This document shows positions 38,684 to 47,285 of a DNA stretch of 64,000 nucleotides, one piece after another; positions within the stretch are counted from its first letter, which is position 1; every line of letters starts with the position of its first letter. The DNA is from Bifidobacterium merycicum DSM 6492. GTDB lineage: Bacteria; Actinomycetota; Actinomycetes; Actinomycetales; Bifidobacteriaceae. The notes under the pieces are model-generated. The model saw nothing but the letters and a program-made list of their open reading frames with translations, did not search any database and had not been told where the DNA came from. The position numbers and the translations under genes were made by a program. The stretch is from assembly GCF_900129045.1 (NCBI RefSeq), contig NZ_FQTX01000001.1, positions 124,001 through 188,000 of the forward strand, read 5' to 3'.

Positions 38684-39664
38684 ATGAGCTCACCCGAAGT
38701 ACTTTCCGCATTGGACCGCATCCACGGCACGGTCTCGGTGATCGGATCCATGAACGCTGATTACACCGTCACCGCGCAGCGTCTTCCCGGACCGGGGGAG
38801 ACCATCACCGGAGGTCCGCTGCAGCTGCTGCCCGGAGGCAAATCGGGTAACCAGGCCGCCGCAGCCGCCAGAATAGGCGCCACCGTGCGCATGTTCGGTG
38901 CGGTGGGCTCGGATTCCAACGCCGACTTCCTGCTGGAACGGCTTGAGGATGCCGGAGTCGACGTGTCGAACGTGCGCCGTGTGCTCGGGCCGAGCGGCAC
39001 CACCGTCATCGTGGTGGACGCCGACGGCGAGAACATCATCGTGTATTCCCCCGGATCCAACGCGCAGGTCACCGTCGACTACGTGCAGTCCATGAAGGAT
39101 GAACTGGTGTCGTCCAGCGTACTGGGCCTATGCTTGGAAAGCCCCATCGAAACCGTCACTGCGGCCGCACGCATGTGCCATGAAGCCGGAGTGAAAGTGC
39201 TGCTGAACGATTCCCCGTTCACCCCCGTGATTCCCGCCGAACTCGTCGAAGCCGCTGACGTGCTCCTGGTTAACGAGCATGAGATGGCCCAGCTGTTGGG
39301 CATCGACGAACCCGAGGATGACGATTGGGACAACTTCGATTGGAATCATGCGGCGGATTGCATGGCCGAGTACGGATTCAAGGAGGCGATTGTCACCCTG
39401 GGCGGCGACGGTTCCGTCGTACTCGACACTGCAGCACCCGAAAACAAACGCATCATCCGCATCGCCCCGGTCAAGGTCGATGCCGTCGACACCACCGGCT
39501 GCGGCGACTCCTTCATGGGCACCGTGCTTGCCGGTCTCGCGTCCGGCTTCAGCCTTCAGGACGCGGCGAGACTCGCCTCGTACGTATCGGCCTACGCCGC
39601 AACCGGTTACGGCGCTCAGGCCTCGTACGGGAACGCGGCGCAAATCAAGGCGCGATTCGCCTGA
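38684..39664 (+). CDS. rbsK: Ribokinase (PfkB family)
   Basis: Phosphorylates ribose to ribose 5-phosphate. The 326-residue protein has the PfkB N-terminal signature 'TVSVIGSMNADYTVTAQRLPGPGETITGGPLQLLPGGKSGNQAAAAARIGA' and the ATP-site/catalytic motif 'VDAVDTTGCGDSFMGTVLAGL' with the catalytic Asp. The 'GGKSGNQA' pattern is typical of ribokinases. ATG 38684 has AAGGAAGGAA upstream. A stretch of about ten acidic residues near position 205 ('DEPEDDDWDNFDW') is unusual. It completes the nucleoside-to-ribose-phosphate route with the hydrolase upstream. Confidence 0.88.
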   Translation: MSSPEVLSALDRIHGTVSVIGSMNADYTVTAQRLPGPGETITGGPLQLLPGGKSGNQAAAAARIGATVRMFGAVGSDSNADFLLERLEDAGVDVSNVRRVLGPSGTTVIVVDADGENIIVYSPGSNAQVTVDYVQSMKDELVSSSVLGLCLESPIETVTAAARMCHEAGVKVLLNDSPFTPVIPAELVEAADVLLVNEHEMAQLLGIDEPEDDDWDNFDWNHAADCMAEYGFKEAIVTLGGDGSVVLDTAAPENKRIIRIAPVKVDAVDTTGCGDSFMGTVLAGLASGFSLQDAARLASYVSAYAATGYGAQASYGNAAQIKARFA

Positions 39665-39680
39665 ACGAGTCGTAACCACT

Positions 39681-39727
39681 AAGGGCCCACGGATCATGAC
39701 GGTGAACATCATGATCCGTGGGCCCTT
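39681..39727. terminator. Strong bidirectional terminator between rbsK and purD
   Basis: Perfect 19-bp stem (39681-39699 with 39709-39727) starting AAGGGCCCACGG, 9-base loop, followed by TT. It ends the ribonucleoside operon and faces purD from the other side. Confidence 0.9.
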
Positions 39728-39846
39728 TTCATGCTCCGAACGGATGCGCGGAAGTCAAGCGGCGATGCGCGCGTTGGCTAGGCGCACCGAGGGAAGGCAT
39801 ATGTTGATATGTCGACCGAAGAGCAACGCCGCTAACGCGCGCATCG

Positions 39847-41118
39847 TCATGCGTCCAGCGCTTTGGAGCCGATGTCGTGGCGGTAAAACATTCCCGTCGT
39901 GTCAAGCTTGTCGATGATCGCGTAGAGCTTGTCCTGCGCGGCCTTGATGTCGGGGGCGGAGGTTTCGACGAGGAGGACGCGGCCGGAGGAGGCGACGAGG
40001 CCTTCGTCGGAGTTGGTGACGCCGGCGTAGTAGACGTGGGAACCATCGTCGGGGACGGGGATTTCGGGGATGCGGGCACCCTTGATGACATCGACGGGGT
40101 AGCCGTTGGAAGCGAGGACGACGCCGAGGGTGGTGTTGTGCTCATCCCAGGTGAAGGTCGGGGTGCCGCCATCGAGGATGGTCTTGATGCCGGTGGCGAG
40201 GTCGCTGGTGAGCTGGGGGAGGACGACTTCGGTTTCGGGATCGCCGAAGCGGGCGTTGAATTCGATGACCTTGGGGCCGTCGGCGGTGGCGATGAGACCG
40301 GCGTAGAGGATGCCGGTGAAGGGGGTGCCTTCGGCGGCCATGGCTTCGACGGTCGGACGAACGATGGTGTCGATGGCTTCATCGACGACGTTTTGCGCAA
40401 TCTGGGGGACGGGGCTGTAGGCACCCATGCCACCGGTGTTCGGCCCCTTGTCGCCGTCGTAGGCGCGCTTGTGATCCTGTGAGATGGGCATGGGCCAGAA
40501 TTCGGTGCCGCGCACGAAGCTCATGAGGGAGAATTCTTGACCTTCGAGGAAGTCTTCGATGACGACTTTCGCGCCGGCCGCGCCGAAACGATGATCGATG
40601 AAGATGTCATCCAGGGCGTTGATGGCGGTTTCGACATCCATGGCGACGGTGACGCCCTTGCCCGCGGCGAGGCCGTCGGCCTTGATGACGATCGGCGCGC
40701 CGTGCTCCTCGACGTAGGCCTTGGCCGGTTCGAGTTCCTCGAAGGTGCGGTACTGGGCGGTGGGGATGTTGTGGCGTGCCATGAGCTGCTTGGCGAAGTC
40801 CTTGGAGCCTTCGATCTGGGCGGCGGCCTTGTTCGGGCCGAACGCCTTGATGCCGGCGGCTTCGAAATCGTCGACGATGCCTTCGATCAGCGGCACTTCC
40901 GGTCCGACGAACACCCAGTCGTACTGGTTGCTGCGCACGAATTCGATGAGCGCGGCGTGGTTCGACAGGCTGATCTGCGTGGTGCGGATGCCATCGAGCT
41001 CCATGCCGGGATTGCCGGGGGCGACGGTCACCTCGTCGACGCTGCCGCCGCGCATGAGCGCGTGGGCGATGGCGTGCTCACGCGCGCCGGAACCGATGAC
41101 CAGAACCTTCTGACCCAT
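39847..41118 (-). CDS. purD: Phosphoribosylamine-glycine ligase PurD
   Basis: ATP-grasp enzyme making GAR from phosphoribosylamine, glycine and ATP. The 423-residue protein starts 'MGQKVLVIGSGAREHAIAHAL', has 'FVGPEVPLIEGIVDDFEAAGIKAFGP', the PurD signature 'KGPNTGGMGAYSP' and 'EFNARFGDPETEVVLPQL' with the metal-binding residues. It follows purM in the leftward purF-purM-purD order, separated by about 170 bases that include a hairpin. Confidence 0.95.
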   Translation of the reverse strand: MGQKVLVIGSGAREHAIAHALMRGGSVDEVTVAPGNPGMELDGIRTTQISLSNHAALIEFVRSNQYDWVFVGPEVPLIEGIVDDFEAAGIKAFGPNKAAAQIEGSKDFAKQLMARHNIPTAQYRTFEELEPAKAYVEEHGAPIVIKADGLAAGKGVTVAMDVETAINALDDIFIDHRFGAAGAKVVIEDFLEGQEFSLMSFVRGTEFWPMPISQDHKRAYDGDKGPNTGGMGAYSPVPQIAQNVVDEAIDTIVRPTVEAMAAEGTPFTGILYAGLIATADGPKVIEFNARFGDPETEVVLPQLTSDLATGIKTILDGGTPTFTWDEHNTTLGVVLASNGYPVDVIKGARIPEIPVPDDGSHVYYAGVTNSDEGLVASSGRVLLVETSAPDIKAAQDKLYAIIDKLDTTGMFYRHDIGSKALDA

Positions 41119-41251
41119 AATCTTGTCTCCTCAACTTTGCTTGAAATCTGTGAAAACTGTAGAATTGCGTAGATCTTGGAATGGAAATTGACCGGATGCG
41201 GAAATGGACCGCGGCCGCGCCGACCGGGGCGAACGCGGCCTGATGGCATAA

Positions 41252-41283
41252 GGTAAGGCCTCCTTTTCGGGGGAGGCCTTACC
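41252..41283 (-). terminator. Terminator-like hairpin between purM and purD
   Basis: Perfect 12-bp stem GGTAAGGCCTCC/GGAGGCCTTACC (41252-41263 with 41272-41283) with an 8-base loop just after purM. purD may have its own promoter in the 130 bases that follow. Confidence 0.7.
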
Positions 41284-41288
41284 ATCTA

Positions 41289-42323
41289 TCAGACGAGTTC
41301 CACGTCGGTGCCGGTGTTCTTCACGATATTGCCGAGCACGTATGCGGCTTCGCCGTTCGCTTCGAGCATCGCCATGGTTTCGTCGGCGCGGTCGGCGCTG
41401 ACGGCCAGCACCATGCCGATACCCATGTTGAAGATGTTGAACATTTCCATATGGTCGATGTCGCCGGCCTTCTCCAGCACGTCGAAGATCGGCAGCACGG
41501 GCCAGGAACCGAGGTTGATGTGGGCCGCGAGACCATCGGGGATCATACGCGGGATGTTCTCGATGAAACCGCCGCCGGTGATGTGCGCGACGCCCTTGAC
41601 CACGCCGGCCTTGAACAGCGGGGACAAGGTCTTGACGTAGATCTTGGTCGGGGTGAGCAGTACGTCGCCGAGCTTGGCGCCGCCGAGCTCATCCAGCTGG
41701 GTGTCGACGGTGTAGCCGGCCTGCTCGAACAGGGCCTTGCGCACCAGGGAGAAGCCGTTGGAATGCACGCCGGTGGACGGCAAACCGATCAGCACGTCGC
41801 CTTCGGTGATCGTGGAGCCGTCGACGATGGCGGACTTCTCCGCAACACCTACGGTGAAACCGGCCAGATCGTACTCATCCTCGTCGTACATGCCGGGCAT
41901 TTCGGCGGTTTCGCCGCCGATCAGACCGCAGTCGGCCTGCACGCAGCCGTCGGCCACGCCGGAAACGACCTGCTCGAGCAGCGCCGGATCGTTCTTGCCG
42001 CAGGCGATGTAGTCGAGGAAGAACAGCGGTTCCGCGCCCTGGGCGGCGATATCGTTGACGCACATGGCCACGCAGTCGATGCCGATCGTGTCATGCTTGT
42101 TCGCCATCTTGGCGACGACGAGCTTGGTGCCCACACCGTCGGTGCCGGAAATCAGCACCGGCTCCTTGTAGCCCAGGGAGGCGAGATCGAACAGGCCGCC
42201 GAATCCGCCGATGCCGCCGACTACGCCGGGGCGATTCGTGCGTGCCACATGGGACTTGATTCTCTTGACGACTTCGTAACCCGCCTCGACGCTGACGCCG
42301 GCGTTTGCGTATGCTTCTGGCAT
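41289..42323 (-). CDS. purM: Phosphoribosylformylglycinamidine cyclo-ligase PurM
   Basis: Closes FGAM to AIR using ATP. The 344-residue protein contains '[22 protein letters not shown]', '[18 protein letters not shown]', '[28 protein letters not shown]' and '[14 protein letters not shown]', the standard AIR synthase motifs, plus '[14 protein letters not shown]' in the C-terminal domain. ATG 42323 is chosen because it begins at 'MPEAYANAG', the conserved N-terminus; the reading frame stays open upstream but with no family similarity. Confidence 0.95.
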   Translation of the reverse strand: MPEAYANAGVSVEAGYEVVKRIKSHVARTNRPGVVGGIGGFGGLFDLASLGYKEPVLISGTDGVGTKLVVAKMANKHDTIGIDCVAMCVNDIAAQGAEPLFFLDYIACGKNDPALLEQVVSGVADGCVQADCGLIGGETAEMPGMYDEDEYDLAGFTVGVAEKSAIVDGSTITEGDVLIGLPSTGVHSNGFSLVRKALFEQAGYTVDTQLDELGGAKLGDVLLTPTKIYVKTLSPLFKAGVVKGVAHITGGGFIENIPRMIPDGLAAHINLGSWPVLPIFDVLEKAGDIDHMEMFNIFNMGIGMVLAVSADRADETMAMLEANGEAAYVLGNIVKNTGTDVELV

Positions 42324-42441
42324 GTTGGCCTTCCTGTTGCTTGTCCTATGGTTTGTAGGTTTTGATTTGGGGGTTGATGGTACAGGTGACGGTGATGTTG
42401 GGCCGTGCTGCTTGCTGCTGCTTACTTCGGCTCGCTGCGGC

Positions 42442-43947
42442 TCAGGACTGGGGGAGTGCCTGGTATTCATTGCCCTCGTACTTGCTCTTGTACAGCGCGA
42501 ATTCAGGCAGACGCACACGGTCCTCCGGGGTGAGCGACTTGAGGAAATCGGCCTCGTAATCGTCCAGGGCGGTCGGGTAGTCGCCGTTGAAGTATGCGAC
42601 GCACAGGCCGCCGTACGGGGCGTCGGCGCCGAGTCCAATCGAATCGACCAAGCCGTCGAGCGACAGGAACGCCAGGGAATCCGCGCCAATGTATTCGCGG
42701 ATCTCCTCCACGGACTTCTCCGCGGCGATGAGCTCCTTGGTGGTGGAGATGTCGATCCCGTAGAAGCAGGGGTATTTCAGCGGCGGGGAGCTGATGCGCA
42801 TATGCACTTCGGCCGCGCCCGCCTCCTTGAGCAGACGCACGATGCGCTTCGACGTGGTGCCGCGCACAATGGAATCGTCGATCACGATCACACGCTTGCC
42901 CTTGACCACGCCGCGCACGGCGGACAGCTTCATGCGCACGCCCTGCTCGCGCAGCTCCTGCGTGGGCTGGATGAAGGTTCGCGCCACATACTGGTTCTTG
43001 ATCAGACCCATCTCGTTCGGCAGGCCGGCGGCCTCCGCGTAACCGGACGCGGCGGACAGCGAGGAGTTCGGCACGCCGATCACCATATCGGCTTCGACGG
43101 GGGACTCCTGCGCCAAGCGGGCGCCCATGCGCTTGCGGGCGGAATGTACGTTCACGCCATAGATGTTGGAATCGGGGCGGGCGAAGTAAATGAACTCCAT
43201 CGAGCAGATGGCCAGCTGGGTCTGATCGGTGTAACGGTCGATCCGGTAGCCGTCATCGTCGACGACGACGATCTCGCCCGGACGGATGTCGCGCACGAGT
43301 TCGGCGCCGACCGTGTCAAGCGCACAGGTCTCGGAGGCGAGCACGTAGGCGCCGTTCGTCATCCTGCCGAGCGACAGCGGACGGAACCCGTTCGGGTCGA
43401 GCGCGCCGATCATGGCGTGTTCGGTCATGATCAGGTAGGCGAAACCACCATGAACGGTGTTCAGCGCCTCCTTGAGCTTGTCCATGAACGTGGGCTTGTC
43501 GGAACGACGGATGAGGTGCATGAGCACTTCGGTGTCGGAATTTGAATGGAAGATCGCGCCCTCGTCTTCGAGTTTGCGGCGCAGGGAAGGGCAGTTGGTC
43601 AGATTGCCGTTATGGCACAGGGCCATGTCGCCGTCATGGAAGCGGAAAATGAACGGCTGGATGTTGTCGTTGCCGCCGGAACCGGCCGTGGCGTAACGCA
43701 CATGGCCGATGGCATGGCTGCCTTTGAGACGCTGGATTTCGCGTTCGTCGCTGAACACTTGGGTGAGCAGTCCCTTGCCGCGGTGGCCATTCAGATGGCC
43801 GTTGTCGTTCGAGACGATGCCGGCACCCTCCTGACCGCGATGTTGCAAAGCGTGTAAGCCGAAGTAAGTGAGTCTAGCTGCGTCTGGGTGCCCCCATACG
43901 CCGAAAATACCGCATTCCTCGTGGATGTCTTCGAGTTCTGCTGACAC
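42442..43947 (-). CDS. purF: Amidophosphoribosyltransferase PurF
   Basis: Commits PRPP to purine synthesis by making phosphoribosylamine with glutamine. The 501-residue protein has a short propeptide ending before catalytic Cys12 ('[36 protein letters not shown]'), the glutaminase motif 'HVRYATAGS' and 'NGNLTN', and the PRPP-binding '[27 protein letters not shown]'. It is the first gene of purF-purM-purD and is divergent from the SOS polymerase gene. Confidence 0.96.
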   Translation of the reverse strand: MSAELEDIHEECGIFGVWGHPDAARLTYFGLHALQHRGQEGAGIVSNDNGHLNGHRGKGLLTQVFSDEREIQRLKGSHAIGHVRYATAGSGGNDNIQPFIFRFHDGDMALCHNGNLTNCPSLRRKLEDEGAIFHSNSDTEVLMHLIRRSDKPTFMDKLKEALNTVHGGFAYLIMTEHAMIGALDPNGFRPLSLGRMTNGAYVLASETCALDTVGAELVRDIRPGEIVVVDDDGYRIDRYTDQTQLAICSMEFIYFARPDSNIYGVNVHSARKRMGARLAQESPVEADMVIGVPNSSLSAASGYAEAAGLPNEMGLIKNQYVARTFIQPTQELREQGVRMKLSAVRGVVKGKRVIVIDDSIVRGTTSKRIVRLLKEAGAAEVHMRISSPPLKYPCFYGIDISTTKELIAAEKSVEEIREYIGADSLAFLSLDGLVDSIGLGADAPYGGLCVAYFNGDYPTALDDYEADFLKSLTPEDRVRLPEFALYKSKYEGNEYQALPQS

Positions 43948-44065
43948 GCCAAAGCTCCTTCCGAAACAGTGGAGACAGGGGATTTCTACCGCGTCAACCC
44001 TATCAAGCGCCGGCTACATTCACGCCGCCGCATCTTGTATGCGAGACGGAGCGTGTATGATGGGG

Positions 44066-44085
44066 AATCGAACGTCTGTTCGATT
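44066..44085. promoter_or_regulatory. LexA (SOS) box upstream of the Y-family polymerase
   Basis: AATCGAACGTCTGTTCGATT contains the actinobacterial/Gram-positive LexA consensus CGAAC-N4-GTTCG as an extended palindrome with 8-base arms. It lies 59 bases before the GTG start at 44145. Its position predicts DNA-damage induction of the polymerase and its small partner gene. Confidence 0.88.
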
Positions 44086-44144
44086 CATTGCGCCGTCCCG
44101 CGCGAGCGGACGGAGTGAACAACGGTGCCGCGAAGAGGGTGTGA

Positions 44145-45743
44145 GTGGATAAGGAACGTGCGTATATCGCCATCGACCTGAAATCCTTCTACGCATCCTC
44201 CGAATGCGTGGAACTGGGATTCGATCCGCTGCGCACGCATCTGGTCGTCGCCGACGAATCACGCACCGACAAAACCATCTGCCTTGCCGTGTCGCCGTCA
44301 TTGAAGGCCTACGGGCTGCCCGGGCGTGCCCGATTGTTCGAAGTCAAGGAGAAACTGCGTCAAATCAACGCGGAACGGCAGCTGAGCGCACCGGGGCATC
44401 GATTCCGCGGCACATCGTATTACGCCGACGAGCTGGAAGCCGACCCGAGCCTGGCCGTCGACGTATACATCGCCAAACCGAGAATGTCACACTATCTCAA
44501 CGCCAGCGGGAAAATATACGGCATCTACCTGAGGTACGCCTCCGCGGACGACATTCACGTGTATTCCATCGACGAGGTGTTCATGGACGTTACGCGGTAC
44601 CTGCACGCCTACGGCAAAACCCCGCACGAACTGGCGCGAGACATCGTGCGGGCGATCTACAACGAGACCGGCATCACCGCCACCGCAGGCATCGGCACCA
44701 ACCTGTACCTGGCCAAAGTCGCCATGGACATCGTGGCCAAGCATATTCCGGCCGACGCCGAAGGCGTGCGCATCGCGCAGCTCGACGAAACGTCGTACCG
44801 CCGGCTGCTCTGGGGGCATAGGCCGCTCACCGACTTCTGGAGAGTCGGGCGCGGATACGCGAAGAAGCTCGAAGCCCACGGGCTCATGACCATGGGCGAC
44901 ATCGCCCGCTGTTCGCTCGGGCGGGCCTCCGACTACTACAACGAGGACCTGCTGTACCGTCTGTTCGGCGTCAACGCGGAACTGCTCATCGACCATGCAT
45001 GGGGGTGGGAGCCGTGCACCATAGCCGACATCAAAGCATACAAGCCCGCCGAACACAGCGTAGGAGCCGGCCAGGTGCTGACCGGCGTGGCACTGTTCGG
45101 CACTGCTCGGCTGATCGCAAAGGAAATGGCGGAGGCGCTGGCATTGGATTTGGTGGGCAAAGGGCTGAAAACCAACAGGGTGGCGCTCGCAGTCGGCTAT
45201 GACACCGCAAGCCTCGACCCGGGAAGACTGGATGTTTGCGCGCCGGATGAAGTGAAGCGTGCGGCCCAGACCGCTGCTGCGGCATATACGGGGCCGATAG
45301 GCACGGACTATTACGGCAGGCGCGTGCCTAAAGCCGTGTCGGGGTCGATCGATCTGGGCGGGTTCACCTCATCGTCGGCGGAGATTCGCGCTGCGATCGA
45401 CGGGTTGTTCTGCCGGCTGGTCGATTCCCGACTGTTGGTGCGTAGGCTGAACGTGACGGCGCTTGACGTGGCGACGCCGGCGGAATTGGAGGCTGGCAAA
45501 CGCTATGAGCAGCCTGACCTGTTCTCCGTCACCAGTGAGGGTGAGAGTGGCGAAGTGTGCTCTGATTTGCGGGAGCAGGGGAGCTGTGGCAAGGCGGACG
45601 AGCGTTCCGAACAGGCCGTGCAGCAGGCATTGCTGGATATCAAGCGCAAATTCGGCAAGAACTCGGTGATCAAGGCCATGGACATGTTCGACGGGGCGAC
45701 CGGCCAGCAGCGCAATAATCAGATTGGCGGGCATGCCGCATGA
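44145..45743 (+). CDS. Y-family DNA polymerase (UmuC/DinB-like)
   Basis: Translesion polymerase of 532 residues. The palm motif 'AYIAIDLKSFYASSECVELGFDPL' has the first catalytic Asp, and 'VYSIDEVFMDVTRYLHAYG' has the second Asp-Glu pair. 'ITATAGIGTNLYLAKVAMDIVAK' is the conserved finger/thumb segment and 'FWRVGRGYAKKLEAHGLMTMGDIAR' the helix-hairpin-helix. The C-terminal 70 residues include 'YEQPDLFSV', a possible beta-clamp-binding motif near residue 455. GTG 44145 is the only start placing the palm at the N-terminus. Length and the following 75-residue gene match the plasmid/phage UmuC-like subgroup, distinct from housekeeping DinB. Confidence 0.92.
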   Translation: MDKERAYIAIDLKSFYASSECVELGFDPLRTHLVVADESRTDKTICLAVSPSLKAYGLPGRARLFEVKEKLRQINAERQLSAPGHRFRGTSYYADELEADPSLAVDVYIAKPRMSHYLNASGKIYGIYLRYASADDIHVYSIDEVFMDVTRYLHAYGKTPHELARDIVRAIYNETGITATAGIGTNLYLAKVAMDIVAKHIPADAEGVRIAQLDETSYRRLLWGHRPLTDFWRVGRGYAKKLEAHGLMTMGDIARCSLGRASDYYNEDLLYRLFGVNAELLIDHAWGWEPCTIADIKAYKPAEHSVGAGQVLTGVALFGTARLIAKEMAEALALDLVGKGLKTNRVALAVGYDTASLDPGRLDVCAPDEVKRAAQTAAAAYTGPIGTDYYGRRVPKAVSGSIDLGGFTSSSAEIRAAIDGLFCRLVDSRLLVRRLNVTALDVATPAELEAGKRYEQPDLFSVTSEGESGEVCSDLREQGSCGKADERSEQAVQQALLDIKRKFGKNSVIKAMDMFDGATGQQRNNQIGGHAA

Positions 45744-45760
45744 TTGGTCGCCTGAATGTG

Positions 45761-45802
45761 CCTGAGCGTGCTTGAGCGTGACCTGAGCGTGCTTGATGAG
45801 AT
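45761..45802. repeat. 21-bp tandem duplication between the polymerase and small gene
   Basis: Two copies of CCTGAGCGTGCTTGA-type sequence (45761-45781 and 45782-45802), each itself built of two GAGCGTG pieces. It has no evident function; it could be a slipped-strand duplication. Confidence 0.65.
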
Positions 45803-45848
45803 AGCGGCTGAACGGTATTGGAAGATTGGAAGCGAATGAGGGGAACGT

Positions 45849-46076
45849 ATGGCACTTACGGAAACGCATGACTACGACGACATCATTAACCTGCCGCACC
45901 ACCAGTCTCGGCGTCACGCGCACATGGCGTTGTCCGGCAGAGCCGCGCAATTCATGCCGTTCGCGGCGCTGACCGGGTATGAGGATGTGCTCAACCGCAC
46001 GGTTCGCGTCAACGAGGAGGCCATCGCCAAAGCCAATACCCCGGTTGATGTGGCGGAAGGCTATATGCCGGCCTGA
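45849..46076 (+). CDS. Small conserved companion of Y-family polymerase
   Basis: Small soluble protein of 75 residues with the conserved block 'DIINLPHHQSRRHAHMALSGRAAQFMPFAALTGYEDVL'. Such small proteins commonly follow UmuC-like polymerases in Firmicutes and actinobacteria, chromosomally and on mobile elements. It starts 105 bases after the polymerase stop and has no own visible promoter, so it is probably in the LexA-controlled unit. Biochemical function is unknown; a role as polymerase cofactor is inference. ATG 45849 follows GAGGGGAACGT. Confidence 0.85.
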   Translation: MALTETHDYDDIINLPHHQSRRHAHMALSGRAAQFMPFAALTGYEDVLNRTVRVNEEAIAKANTPVDVAEGYMPA

Positions 46077-46170
46077 GCTATTGCCGGGTGGTGTGATTCG
46101 TTGGTTTGGTGAAGGCGAGCTTGTGCGGGCTGCGCGCGTGACGGCAGCGGTGGTTTGTATCACCGGCGAC

Positions 46171-46836
46171 TTATTCCGGCATGGGGTATGCGTCATGCAA
46201 CAAAGCGGAGAAGCTTTCGCTCGCCATGCCATAGAACGCACCGAGCAGCAGTTGCAGGGCCAGGTCGTCCGGTAAGTCGTTGTCATTGGCAAGGGAACCG
46301 AGAATGCCTTCAAATTTCTGCGGATTGTTGCTCCAGATCGCCGACATTTCCTGCAATGTCAGCAGCTTCATTGCCAGTTCGGGAAATTTCGGTGACGACA
46401 GAAGCCGGTTGATGGTGGCGGCACGGTATTCGTGCATCGGGTCATCTGCATGCGCGTGATTGGTGTTCTGCGGTGCCGGCGATGTTCTGATCCATGACTG
46501 GATGGCGGTGATGGAGCTGCTGCTTAGCCCGGTGAATGCGCAGGCGTGGCTCATGGCATAGGTCTTCTCGTCCGTTTCGCCGGTTAGATAGCCGACATCC
46601 ACTCCGAAGAAGTCAGCGATGGTTGCCATGGTCTCATATTTGGGGAACCCGATTTCGCCCGATGAGGTGCGATTACCGGTGTTCAGCCATCTGCTGACGT
46701 CCTTTTGATGGAATTTCGTGAGATACTGCCGGTTCAATGCGCGTACGAAATCCAGTTGCGTGAGACCTCGTTCATCCATACATTGCTTGAGTCGTGTTCT
46801 CCAGCAGGCGCTGTTTCGTGCTGATATACCACTCAT
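46171..46836 (-). CDS. XRE-family helix-turn-helix regulator
   Basis: DNA-binding protein of 221 residues. The N-terminal 70 residues form an XRE-type helix-turn-helix ('WRTRLKQCMDERGLTQLDFVRALNRQYLTKFHQKDVSRWLNTG') followed by 'FPKYETMATIADFFGVDVGYLTGETDEKTY', the usual end of such domains. The C-terminal 140 residues are helical without recognised motif. ATG 46836 is preceded by AAGGGGG at good spacing; a TTG at 46854 is a weaker start. It is divergent from the envelope gene block at 47112-53036 and may control it. An inverted repeat TAACATGTTA at 46870-46879 lies in the shared region. Confidence 0.85.
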   Translation of the reverse strand: MSGISARNSACWRTRLKQCMDERGLTQLDFVRALNRQYLTKFHQKDVSRWLNTGNRTSSGEIGFPKYETMATIADFFGVDVGYLTGETDEKTYAMSHACAFTGLSSSSITAIQSWIRTSPAPQNTNHAHADDPMHEYRAATINRLLSSPKFPELAMKLLTLQEMSAIWSNNPQKFEGILGSLANDNDLPDDLALQLLLGAFYGMASESFSALLHDAYPMPE

Positions 46837-46869
46837 AGTATAAACCCCCTTCAAAATACGAGTGAATTA

Positions 46870-46879
46870 TAACATGTTA
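46870..46879. promoter_or_regulatory. Short palindrome in the XRE upstream region
   Basis: TAACATGTTA is a perfect 10-bp palindrome 34 bases before the XRE gene start, in the divergent region with the 47-53 kb block. It could be the regulator's own operator; this is positional inference only. The rest of the 275-base intergenic stretch shows no other clear signal. Confidence 0.35.
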
Positions 46880-47111
46880 CGTCATTGACGCCATAGCGGG
46901 GATGAAAGAGGATAGACACCAAAAGGAGAGAACTCATCTGCTGTGGAACTCAACACCGTATTTTCGCGTCTTGTGGAAGAAGGGAGAAGCTGCACGCGAA
47001 AAAATCACGCCCCCTGATGACGGGTTCCGCAAAGAGACCGATTCGTGGTCTTGGAATGACTGAAGGTCAGTCGTTTCTCATAGGGAACGCCGTCAGAAAG
47101 GAAGCAAGGTC

Positions 47112-47285
47112 ATGTTCGCACAACTGGCAAACACGATTCTGCACGGCGTACGCATATTCGACGAGGCGGCAAAGAACACCACACCGGCCGAGATGAATCG
47201 CCCCGACGATTGCGACGAGGCACGGAGCAGACACCATCGCGGTGAGAACTCCCACAAGAAAGGGAACGACAATGACATTCGATGA
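47112..47285 (+). CDS. Possible small protein (57 residues)
   Basis: ORF starting 'MFAQLANTILHGVRIFDEAAKN' with AGGAAGCAAGG upstream. The N-terminal half could be an amphipathic helix; the C-terminal half is very polar and His/Asp/Lys rich. Its end overlaps the start of the next gene by 14 bases, which would allow translational coupling. No family is recognised. It may instead be a leader region of the downstream gene. Confidence 0.35.
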   Translation: MFAQLANTILHGVRIFDEAAKNTTPAEMNRPDDCDEARSRHHRGENSHKKGNDNDIR

